NCBI RefSeq assembly: GCF_900112245.1
Contig: NZ_FOYX01000006.1
Coordinates: 4,144 to 68,143 of the forward strand
From: Maribacter stanieri
GTDB taxonomy: Bacteria > Bacteroidota > Bacteroidia > Flavobacteriales > Flavobacteriaceae
Length of the DNA: 64,000 nt
Direction: 5' to 3'
Of the stretch, positions 39,245 through 48,105 are shown piece by piece; the stretch's first letter is position 1; each line of letters begins with the position of its first letter. Under the pieces are notes generated by a model. That model ran no database searches. It worked only from the letters and a program-made list of their open reading frames with translations, and was not told where the DNA came from. The translations under genes were made by a program, and so were the position numbers.

Positions 39245-40024
39245 CTATAATTTAGAAAACATTTTTTGCATTTTTTCACTTTCTTCTTCAGCTAAAGTAG
39301 GATCAACTAAGATACGACCACTGTGCTCATCTGTAATAATCTTCTTTCTTGAAGCTATTTCAACCTGAACCTGAGGTGGAATAGTAAAGAAAGATCCACC
39401 AGAAGCACCTCTTTCAATTGGCACAACAGCTAAACCATTCTTAACATTGTTACGAATACGTGCATATGCCTTTACTAAACGCTCTTCAATTTTATCCTGA
39501 AATTTAATTGACTCTTCAAGTAAAGCTTTTTCCTCTTTTTCTGTTTCAGCAAGAATAGCGTTTAATTCACTTTTCTTATGCTTAAGGTGTGCTTCACGCT
39601 CAGACAAACGTTCTTTAGTTTCAGAAATAACAGCTTTCTTCTGATCAATTTGAGCTTTAAATTCTTTTATATTCTTTTCAGCCAATTGAATTTCTAATTC
39701 TTGAAACTCTAATTCTTTACTGATAGAATTGAATTCTCTACTGTTACGAACATTCTTTTGTTGCTCGCCGTATTTTTTAATTAAAGTCTTTGCTTCTTCA
39801 ATAAGGTTTTTCTTAGCACCGATTTCAAAGTTTATATTCTCTAAATCAGATTTAAGTTTATCCATTCTCGTTTTTAGGCCAAGGACTTCATCTTCCAAAT
39901 CTTCTACTTCTAAAGGTAGTTCACCACGAACATTCCTTATTTCATCAACCCTAGAATCAATTAATTGCAAATCATATAATGCTCTTAACTTTGCTTCTAC
40001 AGATGAATCTTCTTTTTTTGCCAT
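39245..40024 (-). CDS. Coiled-coil protein of the C4 zinc-ribbon (COG1579/CdsZ-like) family lacking the cysteines
   Basis: The protein has 259 residues. Residues about 10-180 form a long alpha-helical hairpin coiled coil rich in Glu/Lys (RVDEIRNVRGELPLEVEDLE, SREFNSISKELEFQELEIQ). The C-terminal 65 residues align in pattern with the family zinc ribbon (VVPIERGASGGSFFTIPPQ, then DEHSGRILVDPTL). The Cys positions of CxxC...CxxC are replaced (RGASGG for a CGGC-type knuckle, EHSGR for CEHCGR), and the protein contains no cysteine at all. Zinc binding is therefore unlikely. One base separates it from the Nif3-like gene, so it is cotranscribed. Confidence 0.88.
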   Translation of the reverse strand: MAKKEDSSVEAKLRALYDLQLIDSRVDEIRNVRGELPLEVEDLEDEVLGLKTRMDKLKSDLENINFEIGAKKNLIEEAKTLIKKYGEQQKNVRNSREFNSISKELEFQELEIQLAEKNIKEFKAQIDQKKAVISETKERLSEREAHLKHKKSELNAILAETEKEEKALLEESIKFQDKIEERLVKAYARIRNNVKNGLAVVPIERGASGGSFFTIPPQVQVEIASRKKIITDEHSGRILVDPTLAEEESEKMQKMFSKL

Positions 40025-40025
40025 A

Positions 40026-41120
40026 TTAAAAATAATTGATGGGATTTGTTATACTTTCCGATAAATGGATTGCAAAATTAGGAATTTTTTTCGTAAGATA
40101 ATCAACTAAAAGGTTTTTTGTAAACTGCTCAGTTTCAAAGTGTCCAATATCTGCCAAAACTATTTGGTTTTCAGCCTCGTAAAACTGATGGTATTTAAGG
40201 TCTGCAGTAACAAAAACGTCTGCTCCGGCAGCTTTTGCCGCTCCAATGGCAAAAGACCCACTACCACCCAACACAGCTACCTTTTTAATAGGTTTATTTA
40301 AAAAATTAGAATGCCTTACTAGTTTAGCGTTCATTTTAAGCTTTAAACTGGTTAGAAATTCAGTTTCTGTAACTTTATTTTCTAATTCTCCAATCATACC
40401 AATACCAATATATGGGTTGGTATTTTCTATAGATTGAATATCGAAAGCGACCTCTTCATATGGATGTGAACTCTGTAATGATTTAATAATTGCAGATTCA
40501 TTGTTCTTTCCAAAAACACATGTTAGCATTGTTTCCCTTTCTATATGGTTTGTTCCAATAGAACCTTTCGTAGGGTTTGCATTTTCATTTGCTCTGTAAC
40601 TACCATTGCCTTCTACAGAAAAACTACATTCGGAATAGTTGCCTATTTCTCCTGCACCAGCTTTAAATAGCGCATTTTTAACATCTTCTAAACTATCTGT
40701 AGGCACGTAGGTTGTTAGTTTTTTTATAGTGCTTTTTTGCGGAATTAATATTTTGGTGTTTGTAAGACCAAGCATTTCACTAATTTTTGCATTTACCCCA
40801 TGTCTAGCATTATCTAGAGCGGTATGGTTAGAGTAGATAGCAATATCATTTTTAATAGCTTTTATAACGACACGTTCCACATAATTTTTTCCTGTAATTT
40901 TTTTCAATCCGCCGAAAACAATCGGGTGAAAGCTTACAATTAAGTTGCAATTTTTAGCAATGGCTTCGTCAATGACATTTTCTAATGTGTCTAAGGTTAC
41001 AAGTACGCCGCTAACCTTTGTATTGGCGTTACCAACTAGCAAACCTACATTGTCAAAATCTTCGGCAAAGGCTAAAGGAGCAAAGTCTTCTAAAATTTGG
41101 GTGATGTCTTTTACAGTCAT
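40026..41120 (-). CDS. Nif3-like dinuclear metal centre protein (YqfO type)
   Basis: This 364-residue protein has the Nif3/DUF34 halves: N-terminal FDNVGLLVGN (about 21-30), IVSFHPIVFGGLKKI (metal His, about 62-76) and SNHTALDN (about 97-104), an inserted YqfO/PII-like domain (about 135-235: STIKKLTTYVPTDS, SHPYEEVAFDI), and the C-terminal half with GGSGSFAIGAAKAAGADVFVTADLKYHQFYEAE and DIGHFETEQF. It forms a hexamer with two metals per subunit. It has been linked to GTP cyclohydrolase-like activity, but the role is not firmly known. First gene of a two-gene operon, divergent from lpxK. Confidence 0.92.
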   Translation of the reverse strand: MTVKDITQILEDFAPLAFAEDFDNVGLLVGNANTKVSGVLVTLDTLENVIDEAIAKNCNLIVSFHPIVFGGLKKITGKNYVERVVIKAIKNDIAIYSNHTALDNARHGVNAKISEMLGLTNTKILIPQKSTIKKLTTYVPTDSLEDVKNALFKAGAGEIGNYSECSFSVEGNGSYRANENANPTKGSIGTNHIERETMLTCVFGKNNESAIIKSLQSSHPYEEVAFDIQSIENTNPYIGIGMIGELENKVTETEFLTSLKLKMNAKLVRHSNFLNKPIKKVAVLGGSGSFAIGAAKAAGADVFVTADLKYHQFYEAENQIVLADIGHFETEQFTKNLLVDYLTKKIPNFAIHLSESITNPINYF

Positions 41121-41142
41121 TTTATTGGAATAATAAGATTTT

Positions 41143-41150
41143 CAAAGATA
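41143..41150 (-). promoter_or_regulatory. Candidate -7 promoter box of the Nif3-like gene
   Basis: On the minus strand it reads TATCTTTG, an exact TAnnTTTG match 22 bases before the ATG at 41120, in the 51-base divergent gap to lpxK. Confidence 0.5.
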
Positions 41151-41171
41151 AATTATTATAATTTCGTTCTG

Positions 41172-42173
41172 ATGCAGGTATTACGAAAACTTCTTTTTCC
41201 TATTTCATTAATCTACGGGTTAATAGTATATCTCAGAAATCGATTGTATGATTTAGGAATTTTTTCTTCAAAATCATTTTCAACGAAAACTATTTGTGTA
41301 GGTAATTTAAGTGTTGGAGGTACGGGTAAAACTCCAATGATAGAACTACTGGTAAAATCTCTTTCAGACACTTATAAAGTTGCTATTTTAAGTAGAGGTT
41401 ATAAAAGAAAATCGGAAGGGTTTCTACTTTCAACATCATCTACAAGTGTTGAGGATATGGGTGATGAGCCTTTTCAGATGAAAAGTAAATTTCCTAAAGT
41501 TCATGTTGCCGTAGATGCTAATAGAAGAAATGGTATAACAGAACTTGAACAAAAAATTAAACCTGATGTTATTCTGTTAGATGATGCTTTTCAACATAGA
41601 AAAGTAAAACCAGATTTTACCATATTATTAACTGCATATGGAGAGTTATATATGGAAGATTGGTATTTGCCTACTGGTAACTTACGGGATACAAAAGGCG
41701 AAGCTAAAAGAGCTAATATTATTGTGGTGACTAAATGCCCTTCAGATATTTCTAAATTAGAGAGGGATAGCATTCGGGTTAAAATTAATCCGAAGTCTCA
41801 TCAAAAAGTATTGTTTAGTTATTTGGCATATAATAAAGAATTAAAAGGCGCTGAAGCTTCGTTAGATTCTCTTAAAGGGAAAATGGTTACGCTGGTAACA
41901 GGTATAGCAAATCCTGCACCATTGGAGAAATTTTTACTTTCAGAAGGACTCAAATTTGAACATTTGAAATTTAAAGATCATCATTTTTTTACAGCGGAAG
42001 AACTTGAAGTTTTAAAAGAAAAAGAATGCATCCTTACCACTGAAAAAGATTATGTACGTTTAAAAGATAAGATTACAAAGTTGCACTATATTGAAGTGAA
42101 ACATGAATTTTTAGAAGATGGGATGGAGCTGTTGAATACAGACTTGCAACAGTTTATGATAAAGGTTTCTTAG
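41172..42173 (+). CDS. lpxK: Tetraacyldisaccharide 4'-kinase
   Basis: The protein has 333 residues from the ATG at 41172 (MQVLRKLLFPISLIYGLIVYLR), which gives the usual N-terminal membrane helix. An in-frame ATG at 41097 would run into the divergent Nif3-like gene and is rejected. The P-loop is GNLSVGGTGKTP (about 45-56), followed by LSRGYKRK, DEPFQMKSKFP and ILLDDAFQHRKV. It phosphorylates the lipid A disaccharide precursor at the inner membrane. The 3' end overlaps the convergent hybrid kinase gene by 20 bases. Confidence 0.94.
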   Translation: MQVLRKLLFPISLIYGLIVYLRNRLYDLGIFSSKSFSTKTICVGNLSVGGTGKTPMIELLVKSLSDTYKVAILSRGYKRKSEGFLLSTSSTSVEDMGDEPFQMKSKFPKVHVAVDANRRNGITELEQKIKPDVILLDDAFQHRKVKPDFTILLTAYGELYMEDWYLPTGNLRDTKGEAKRANIIVVTKCPSDISKLERDSIRVKINPKSHQKVLFSYLAYNKELKGAEASLDSLKGKMVTLVTGIANPAPLEKFLLSEGLKFEHLKFKDHHFFTAEELEVLKEKECILTTEKDYVRLKDKITKLHYIEVKHEFLEDGMELLNTDLQQFMIKVS

Positions 42174-44373
42174 TTCTTTTGTCAAAAATATTTTCACCTA
42201 TTTTTTGATAAAATACTTCTGGTTTAAATGGTTTAGTAACCACATCGTCACACCCAGCGGCATAAAAACTCTCTAAACTATCATCTAATGAAATTGCTGT
42301 TAATGCAATAATTGGAGTGTCTTGATTAAATTTTCTAATCTCAATAGTGGCTTCTTCACCGCTTATCCCTGGCATATGAATATCCATAAGAATTGCATCA
42401 TATACATTCTCTTGGGCTAAGGTGATTGCTTCATGTCCGTTGTTGGCAATATCAGAGGTCATGTCTCTTTTAGAAAGCATCTTTTTGGTGATAACCTGAT
42501 TAATCTTATTGTCTTCAACGATTAACAAGTGAAGATTTTTAAAATCATAATCTTTAGGTGTAATTTCAAAAGTAACATCTTCAGAAATATCCTCTAAACT
42601 CTTCATTTTAATTTCAAAGAAGAAAGAGCTACCTACATCTAAGTTACTTTCCAGTTCAATTTTACTATTGAACAATCCTAAAAGACTTTTTACAATGGTT
42701 AGTCCTAAGCCGGTTCCGCCATATTCCCTATTAATTTGAATAGAGCCTTGTTCAAAACCTTCAAAAATACTTTTCTGTTTTTCCTTAGAAATACCAATGC
42801 CATTGTCATTAACTTCAAAATAGATAGTTACCTCATCTTGAACTTTGTTCAATAATTTAGCAATAACTTTTACTTCTCCACCCTTGGTAAATTTGATAGA
42901 GTTACCTATTAAGTTCATGAAAACTTGAGAAAGTTTTAATGGATCGCTCAGTAAATGTCCAGGTATATCTGAATCATACTCTAAGGTTAATTTTGTGTTG
43001 TTAGACTTTGCACTTTGACTTAAAGAATTAATAACTTCATTGATAACCTTATTAAGGTTGAACTCCATATTAAGAGGTTCTAACTTATTGGCGTCAATTT
43101 TATTAATATGAAGAATATCGTTAATGAAATTAAGAAGGTAATCTCCAGAAAATTTCAAAGCTTTTAAATGCTCTTTTTGATGTTCCTCTGGATTTTCCTC
43201 TAATAAGAGGTGGGTAAGGCCAGTAACAGCATATAACGGAGTTCTAAGTTCGTGACTAACCGTTGAAAGAAAGTTTGTCTTTGCTTCCATAGCTTGTACG
43301 GCACCATCTCGCGCAATCTGTAATTCTTTATTTTTAGTCTGTAATAAGTCGTTTGTCTTTAACTTAATTTGATTGTTTCTGTATAAGGTAACAGCTAAAA
43401 GAGATATTATTATTAAAAATGCAGAAGTTAAAATGGCAGTAAGTTCAGACCTATTTTGAGACTCTGTCAGTTCTTCTATTTTCTTTTCTTGGCGTGCTAT
43501 TTCTTCAGTTTTGTAATCATCTCTAATCTTGTCTGCCGTTTTAGCTTCAATTTTATTCTTATCGATATTAAAAATTGAATCTTTTAACTGAACTAAATTT
43601 TGACTGTTTACAAGAGATTTTTGATATAATCCTAGTCTTTCATATACAGAAGATAAAAGTGTATTAGAATTTTTGATGTCTTTTAAAAATCCGTTATCGG
43701 TGGCAAGGCTTAATGCATTCTCTCCATTTTTTGCAGCTTCAGGTAAATTGTCAATTTTTAAATTGAGTTCTGCTAATGTTAAGTATGCTTGTGTAGTAAG
43801 GTATTCCTTTTCGTAAAGATCGGTGTTTACAATAAGGGAATTTAAATTTTTTGTGGCGCTATCGTATTTTTCTAAGCTGAGGTATACTTTAGCCTCGGTC
43901 AATAATAAATTATTATAAAAATTACGATCGTTATTAAGTTGTTTTGCTTCGTTAAGCATAAACAATGACTGAAAATTTCTATTACTTCTGTGTAAAAGAA
44001 TCGCTTCAATATACTTATGCATTCCGTCACCATAGGGGTAAGCAACATCTTTTAATAAAACACTTGCGCGATCCCAATAGAATTCGGTGTCACCTTCTTT
44101 GTCTATTTTTAAATAGACAAGGGCAAGTTCATGTAAGCTATCTATAAGTCCTTTTATGTCTTCACCCTTCTCAGCTTCATTCGCTGCCGTATTTAAGGTT
44201 TCTAATGCCAGATCTATTTTATCTTGATTTTTAAACTTTCTAGCTTGATCAAAATAAGGTTGAATGTCTGTTTGAGGAATTGGATCTTGTGAAAATACAG
44301 CGGTTGTAGTCGCCAAAATTACAATGGGGACTAGTAAGATTTTAAATACTTTATTTAAAAAAAAGATCTTCAA
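42154..44373 (-). CDS. Hybrid sensor histidine kinase/response regulator with periplasmic TPRs (TTG start)
   Basis: The protein has 739 residues. A signal peptide (about 1-28, ending AVFSQ) precedes TPR-like helices (about 35-290), one membrane helix (about 310-332, TAILTSAFLIIISLLAVTLY), a coiled coil, HisKA with phosphorylated His in STVSHELRTPL (about 372-382), HATPase (NSIKFTKGG, DNGIGISKEKQ, GGTGLGLTIVKSL; about 485-600), and a receiver domain (about 620-735) with phospho-acceptor Asp in LMDIHMPG. The start is TTG at 44373, overlapping the GAPDH stop in a TTGA junction; no upstream ATG exists in frame. No DNA-binding output, so it signals onward to an unknown partner. Confidence 0.92.
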   Translation of the reverse strand: MKIFFLNKVFKILLVPIVILATTTAVFSQDPIPQTDIQPYFDQARKFKNQDKIDLALETLNTAANEAEKGEDIKGLIDSLHELALVYLKIDKEGDTEFYWDRASVLLKDVAYPYGDGMHKYIEAILLHRSNRNFQSLFMLNEAKQLNNDRNFYNNLLLTEAKVYLSLEKYDSATKNLNSLIVNTDLYEKEYLTTQAYLTLAELNLKIDNLPEAAKNGENALSLATDNGFLKDIKNSNTLLSSVYERLGLYQKSLVNSQNLVQLKDSIFNIDKNKIEAKTADKIRDDYKTEEIARQEKKIEELTESQNRSELTAILTSAFLIIISLLAVTLYRNNQIKLKTNDLLQTKNKELQIARDGAVQAMEAKTNFLSTVSHELRTPLYAVTGLTHLLLEENPEEHQKEHLKALKFSGDYLLNFINDILHINKIDANKLEPLNMEFNLNKVINEVINSLSQSAKSNNTKLTLEYDSDIPGHLLSDPLKLSQVFMNLIGNSIKFTKGGEVKVIAKLLNKVQDEVTIYFEVNDNGIGISKEKQKSIFEGFEQGSIQINREYGGTGLGLTIVKSLLGLFNSKIELESNLDVGSSFFFEIKMKSLEDISEDVTFEITPKDYDFKNLHLLIVEDNKINQVITKKMLSKRDMTSDIANNGHEAITLAQENVYDAILMDIHMPGISGEEATIEIRKFNQDTPIIALTAISLDDSLESFYAAGCDDVVTKPFKPEVFYQKIGENIFDKRTKKPLS

Positions 44374-45380
44374 ATATAATTTTTAATACTAATGAAGTTA
44401 ATTAAATCTATAATTCTGCTGCTATATCCGGTTTCGTTATCGTACCAACCAATAATTTTAACCATTTTTCCTATGACTGAAGTCATTAATGAATCAAACG
44501 TACAAGAATAACAACTATTGTTTATATCTATAGAAACTATTGGGTCACTTGTATAATGAACAATATTTTTAAATTCGTTTTTTGATGCTTTTTCAAATGT
44601 AGAGTTTATTTCATCAATACTTGTAGCCCTTTTTACATTTAAGGTTATGTCTGTTAATGATCCATTAGGTACAGGTACACGTATACCACAACCTCCAATA
44701 GTATCTGCCAATTCTGGAAAAATTTTGGTAAGTGCTTTTGCGGCACCTGTGGTTGTAGGTACAATAGATTGCGATGCGGCACGGGCTCTTCTTAAGTCTC
44801 TATGCGGTTGGTCATGCAAGCTTTGATCCGTAGTATAGGAATGTATAGTTGTAATATAAGCTTGTTCAATACCGCAAAGATCATTGATAATCTTAATCAT
44901 TGGAGCAGCATTGTTAGTGGTACAAGATGCGTTTGAAATGATATCATCAGATTTTGTCAACGTATTTTCATTGATGCCAAAAACAATCATTTTTATATCA
45001 TCTTCTGCAGGTGGGACAGAAAGAATTACTTTTTTAGCTCCATTTTTGATATGAAAGGCCAAGGTTTCTTTGTCCTTGAATTTACCGGTACACTCCACAA
45101 CCAAATCAACCGCTGCAGATCCCCATTTTATTTCAGAAGGATGAGATTCGTTAAATAATATAATAGGTGTATCATTAACAATAATATGCTTTTCATCGCA
45201 AGAAATGGTGTGAGGTGAAGTACCATGAATACTATCGTATTTTAATAAGTGAGATAGGGTTCTGGTATCTGCCAAATCATTTATGGCAACAACATTTAAA
45301 TTTTCCTGTTCTTGCATTAGGCGAAATAGGGTTCTGCCTATTCTTCCAAAACCATTGATGCCTATGTTTAGTTTTTGCAT
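44370..45380 (-). CDS. gap: Glyceraldehyde-3-phosphate dehydrogenase
   Basis: This 336-residue enzyme has the Rossmann motif INGFGRIGRTLFRL (about 8-21), the catalytic Cys in SNASCTTNNAAP (about residue 152), His in TIHSYTTDQ, and WYDNETGYSSRIIDL near the C-terminus. It interconverts glyceraldehyde-3-phosphate and 1,3-bisphosphoglycerate. The NDLAD segment at the end of strand 2 suits NAD. It is transcribed directly into the hybrid kinase gene with a 4-base overlap, an unusual pairing. A 10-bp inverted repeat lies 28 bases before the ATG. Confidence 0.94.
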   Translation of the reverse strand: MQKLNIGINGFGRIGRTLFRLMQEQENLNVVAINDLADTRTLSHLLKYDSIHGTSPHTISCDEKHIIVNDTPIILFNESHPSEIKWGSAAVDLVVECTGKFKDKETLAFHIKNGAKKVILSVPPAEDDIKMIVFGINENTLTKSDDIISNASCTTNNAAPMIKIINDLCGIEQAYITTIHSYTTDQSLHDQPHRDLRRARAASQSIVPTTTGAAKALTKIFPELADTIGGCGIRVPVPNGSLTDITLNVKRATSIDEINSTFEKASKNEFKNIVHYTSDPIVSIDINNSCYSCTFDSLMTSVIGKMVKIIGWYDNETGYSSRIIDLINFISIKNYI

Positions 45381-45407
45381 TGGTTATAGTAGCATATAAA
45401 TAATTAT

Positions 45408-45447
45408 ACTAATGGTTCTATGAAATTAAGAACTAGTAACCATTAGT
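45408..45447. repeat. 10-bp inverted repeat upstream of gap
   Basis: ACTAATGGTT at 45408-45417 faces AACCATTAGT at 45438-45447 (perfect, 20-base loop) in the 102-base gap between lipA and gap. No T-run follows on either strand, so an operator or leader hairpin is more likely than a terminator. Confidence 0.5.
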
Positions 45448-45482
45448 GTTTAATTCAATAAAATAAGAGTGTTTTCTTGAAA

Positions 45483-46358
45483 CTATAGAATGTGCTTGTG
45501 TGCTTTGTAAGAAGATCTAACTAGTGCACCACTTTCTACATGTCTAAAGCCCATTTCAAGACCTATATCCTCATATTTTTTAAATTGTTCTGGTGTTATG
45601 AACTCTTTAACCGGTAAATGCTTTTTAGATGGCTGTAAGTATTGACCAATAGTAACAACGTCAACATCAACCTTGCGAAGGTCTGCTAAAGTAGTTATTA
45701 CTTCGTCTTCATGTTCTCCCAAACCTAGCATGATACCAGATTTAGTTCTATTGATACCTTGTTTTTTTAAGTAATTAAGAGCTTCTAAACTACGCTCATA
45801 TTTTGCTTGAATACGAACCTCCCTAGTAAGTCTTTTTACAGTTTCCATGTTATGTGAAACAACTTCTGGTGAAACTGCTATAATTCTATCCAAATGCTTC
45901 TCTATACCTTGAAAATCTGGTATTAAGGTTTCCAAGGTTGTTGTAGGGTTCATTCTTCGAATAGCCTTAACGGTTTCTGCCCATATAATAGAGCCCATGT
46001 CTTTAAGGTCATCTCTGTCAACTGAAGTAACTACAGCATGCTTAATGCCCATAATTTTTATAGATCTTGCTACTTTTTCAGGTTCTGCCCAATCCACATT
46101 TTCTGGTCTGCCAGTTTTAACGCCGCAAAAACCACATGATCTGGTACATACATTACCTAATATCATAAATGTTGCGGTACCTTCTCCCCAGCATTCACCC
46201 ATATTTGGACAACTACCACTGGTGCAAATAGTATGCAGGTCGTACTTGTCAACCAAGCCTCTAAGTTGAGTGTATTTTTTACCGGTAGGTAATTTTACCC
46301 TTAACCATTTCGGTTTACCTTTTGGTGGAGCTACATTTTCTTTTAAAACTGTTGACAT
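45483..46358 (-). CDS. lipA: Lipoyl synthase
   Basis: This 291-residue radical SAM enzyme has the auxiliary cluster cysteines in [13 protein letters not shown] (about 44-56) and the radical SAM CxxxCxxC in [10 protein letters not shown] (about 71-80). Also visible are [23 protein letters not shown] and [14 protein letters not shown], and the C-terminal VRSSYKA with the conserved RSS arm. It inserts two sulfurs into octanoyl groups on E2 and GcvH proteins. A single gene, with a promoter box just upstream. Confidence 0.95.
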   Translation of the reverse strand: MSTVLKENVAPPKGKPKWLRVKLPTGKKYTQLRGLVDKYDLHTICTSGSCPNMGECWGEGTATFMILGNVCTRSCGFCGVKTGRPENVDWAEPEKVARSIKIMGIKHAVVTSVDRDDLKDMGSIIWAETVKAIRRMNPTTTLETLIPDFQGIEKHLDRIIAVSPEVVSHNMETVKRLTREVRIQAKYERSLEALNYLKKQGINRTKSGIMLGLGEHEDEVITTLADLRKVDVDVVTIGQYLQPSKKHLPVKEFITPEQFKKYEDIGLEMGFRHVESGALVRSSYKAHKHIL

Positions 46359-46373
46359 GCTTTAATTTTAATA

Positions 46374-46381
46374 CAAATATA
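46374..46381 (-). promoter_or_regulatory. Candidate -7 promoter box of lipA
   Basis: On the minus strand it reads TATATTTG, an exact TAnnTTTG match 15 bases before the ATG at 46358, giving a very short leader. Confidence 0.5.
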
Positions 46382-46467
46382 CAAACTAATAAAGTGAGGA
46401 TAAAGCAGAATTACATACTGCACAAATGAGTTTGAATTATAAGATTTTTTAGTGTTGGGGAAGCTAT

Positions 46468-47025
46468 TTATTTTCTAGCCTTAATAATTTCGGAAAGTAA
46501 TTTTTTTGCCCTTAATAATTTAACCTTAACGCTGTTAATAGGTTCGTTTAAATTGGTAGCTATATCGGCATAGCTCAATTCATTAAAATACCTCAGATTA
46601 ATAACAGCTTGGTAATGCGGTTTTAATTTTTTGATATCTCTAAGAAGATCTGCTAAGTTTTGCTCTTGAATTAATTGATCTTCCATAGAAGGGGAAACAT
46701 CTAGCGCACTTGAAATGGCTTCAGAATTACTTCTGGAATCTAGTAGGCTTTTTTTACGTTTTCTAACTAAATCAATATGGATATTCTTAGAAATGGCAAT
46801 TAACCAAGTTTTAAAAACATACGAATCATTGTAGGTGTGTATTTTATCAAATGCCTTTGAAAATGTCTGTATGGTTATATCTTCAGAATCATTTTCATTT
46901 TCAGTACGTTTTAGTTGAAAACCGTAAACATCGTTCCAGAACATATCTAATAAACGACTAAAGGCAATTTGGTTGCCCTCTTTCGCTTTTAAAATAGTTT
47001 CGTCTAAAGTGTCTGTGTTGTTCAA
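46468..47025 (-). CDS. ECF-type RNA polymerase sigma factor (TTG start)
   Basis: This 185-residue protein has region 2 at about 20-85 (AFSRLLDMFWNDVYGFQLKR, SEDITIQTFSKAFD, FKTWLIAISKNIHIDLVRKRKK) and region 4 at about 125-182 (KLKPHYQAVINLRYFNELSYADIA, SVKVKLLRAKKLL). Upstream of TTG at 47025 the frame reaches a stop without ATG, so TTG is the likely start. It follows a 67-residue Cys-rich membrane protein gene by 44 bases with no visible promoter between them, so the two are probably one transcript. Confidence 0.9.
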   Translation of the reverse strand: MNNTDTLDETILKAKEGNQIAFSRLLDMFWNDVYGFQLKRTENENDSEDITIQTFSKAFDKIHTYNDSYVFKTWLIAISKNIHIDLVRKRKKSLLDSRSNSEAISSALDVSPSMEDQLIQEQNLADLLRDIKKLKPHYQAVINLRYFNELSYADIATNLNEPINSVKVKLLRAKKLLSEIIKARK

Positions 47026-47069
47026 ATACTGGTTTTGGTATGCGTTAGGTTAAGATAAAGAATTTTTAT

Positions 47070-47273
47070 CTATTCTGTAATGGAATCTTTCTTGCAATCT
47101 TGTTCGCTAGGTAATTTACCGCACATTCCACATGCTTGTCCATCTTGATTTAAAAAAGGACTTTGACTAGCGCAAGTTCCCGCAAACTCTCCATCTTTTT
47201 TAGACCATATTTTTATGGCAATACCTGCAAAAGCCAATGCTAACAATCCAATGGTTAATAATACTAGTTTCAT
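47070..47273 (-). CDS. Small membrane-anchored Cys-rich protein
   Basis: The protein has 67 residues: one N-terminal hydrophobic helix (about 2-22, LVLLTIGLLALAFAGIAIKIW) then a short soluble tail with four cysteines (GTCASQSP, CGMCGKLPSE, EQDCKK). The CGMCG pair looks like a metal or redox site. The family is one of short Flavobacteriia membrane proteins without known function. It has its own promoter box and lies directly before an ECF sigma gene, so a sensing role is possible (inference only). Confidence 0.75.
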   Translation of the reverse strand: MKLVLLTIGLLALAFAGIAIKIWSKKDGEFAGTCASQSPFLNQDGQACGMCGKLPSEQDCKKDSITE

Positions 47274-47287
47274 ATTAAAAATTTATG

Positions 47288-47295
47288 CAAAGATA
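47288..47295 (-). promoter_or_regulatory. Candidate -7 promoter box of the small Cys-rich protein and sigma factor
   Basis: On the minus strand it reads TATCTTTG, an exact TAnnTTTG match 15 bases before the ATG at 47273, and just downstream of the terminator of the anti-sigma operon. Confidence 0.5.
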
Positions 47296-47325
47296 AAAAA
47301 TAAAGCCCCAAAAATGGGGCTTTAA
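47294..47325 (-). terminator. Terminator of the sigma/anti-sigma operon
   Basis: On the minus strand AAAGCCCC / GGGGCTTT forms a stem closing on six bases, followed by TATTTTTT. It is 24 bases past the anti-sigma stop. Confidence 0.85.
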
Positions 47326-47346
47326 GAATACTTTATGTGTGAAAGC

Positions 47347-48105
47347 TTAGTAAGCTATATTCGCAACTATATTTTCTACACTTGGCGCATGATTGCCACC
47401 TTTTTGTTCTATTGTAATATAACCTACGGCATTTTCAGCATATGGTAATGCTAATAATTTTTGCTGATCACCAGCTTCTTCGATAATACCTAGGTTAATC
47501 ATTTTACCATTAACTTCTGCCCACATTTGAAAACATTGACTTTCAGGAATGTGAGGTAATTTGCTAACGTTAATATAAGATAACTTCTTTACAGGGTTAA
47601 TGTAAGCAACAGCTTTTAAATCTTTTGCCTTCTGGTTACCCTTAACATTATACTTTTTGGTTTGAGGATTGTTTAGAACGATAAACTGATTACGTACATC
47701 TTCTAATTGTTCTTTCATGTTTTCTTCTAGCAATTTTATTTTATTGCTAACAACACTGTTCTCTTCTTGTAAATTCTGATTTTGATTCCAGAAGAAAGTA
47801 GAGATGCCAATAAATAGTATAGCTGTGATACTGGCAGCAATGGCATAACTGTAAAATCTTTTTCTGCCTTTACGTTCTGCTTTTATTCTTGAGTTTATTT
47901 TATCCTTTAAACCTTGTGGAGCTTCAATAGCGTGTAATTTTGCAAATACCTCTAAATTGTCTTGCAATTCGGCATAAGTTTCTCTTACCTCAGGGTACAT
48001 GGCAATGTAGCGTTCTACTTGCATGCTCTCCATATCTGTTGTAGTTCCTAGTAGGTACTGTTCCAATAAATCAGAATCAAGGAAAATTTTTATTTTGTCT
48101 TTCAT
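47347..48105 (-). CDS. Anti-sigma factor (RskA family, zinc-less)
   Basis: This 252-residue protein has an N-terminal cytosolic domain (about 1-95, DLLEQYLLGTTTDMESMQVERYIAMYPEV...) without a clear HxxxCxxC zinc motif, one membrane helix (about 98-118, SYAIAASITAILFIGISTFFW), a coiled-coil (about 120-145) and an extracytoplasmic RskA C-terminal domain (VAYINPVKKLSYINV, QCFQMWAEVNGKMINLGI, AVGYITIEQKGG). It should hold the cognate sigma factor at the membrane until released. It overlaps that sigma gene in an ATGA junction. Confidence 0.92.
   Translation of the reverse strand: MKDKIKIFLDSDLLEQYLLGTTTDMESMQVERYIAMYPEVRETYAELQDNLEVFAKLHAIEAPQGLKDKINSRIKAERKGRKRFYSYAIAASITAILFIGISTFFWNQNQNLQEENSVVSNKIKLLEENMKEQLEDVRNQFIVLNNPQTKKYNVKGNQKAKDLKAVAYINPVKKLSYINVSKLPHIPESQCFQMWAEVNGKMINLGIIEEAGDQQKLLALPYAENAVGYITIEQKGGNHAPSVENIVANIAY

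Noticed and set aside
41097..41171. Earlier ATG for lpxK
   Set aside because: It lies within the divergent Nif3-like gene and its promoter; LpxK homologues begin near MQVLRKLLFP.
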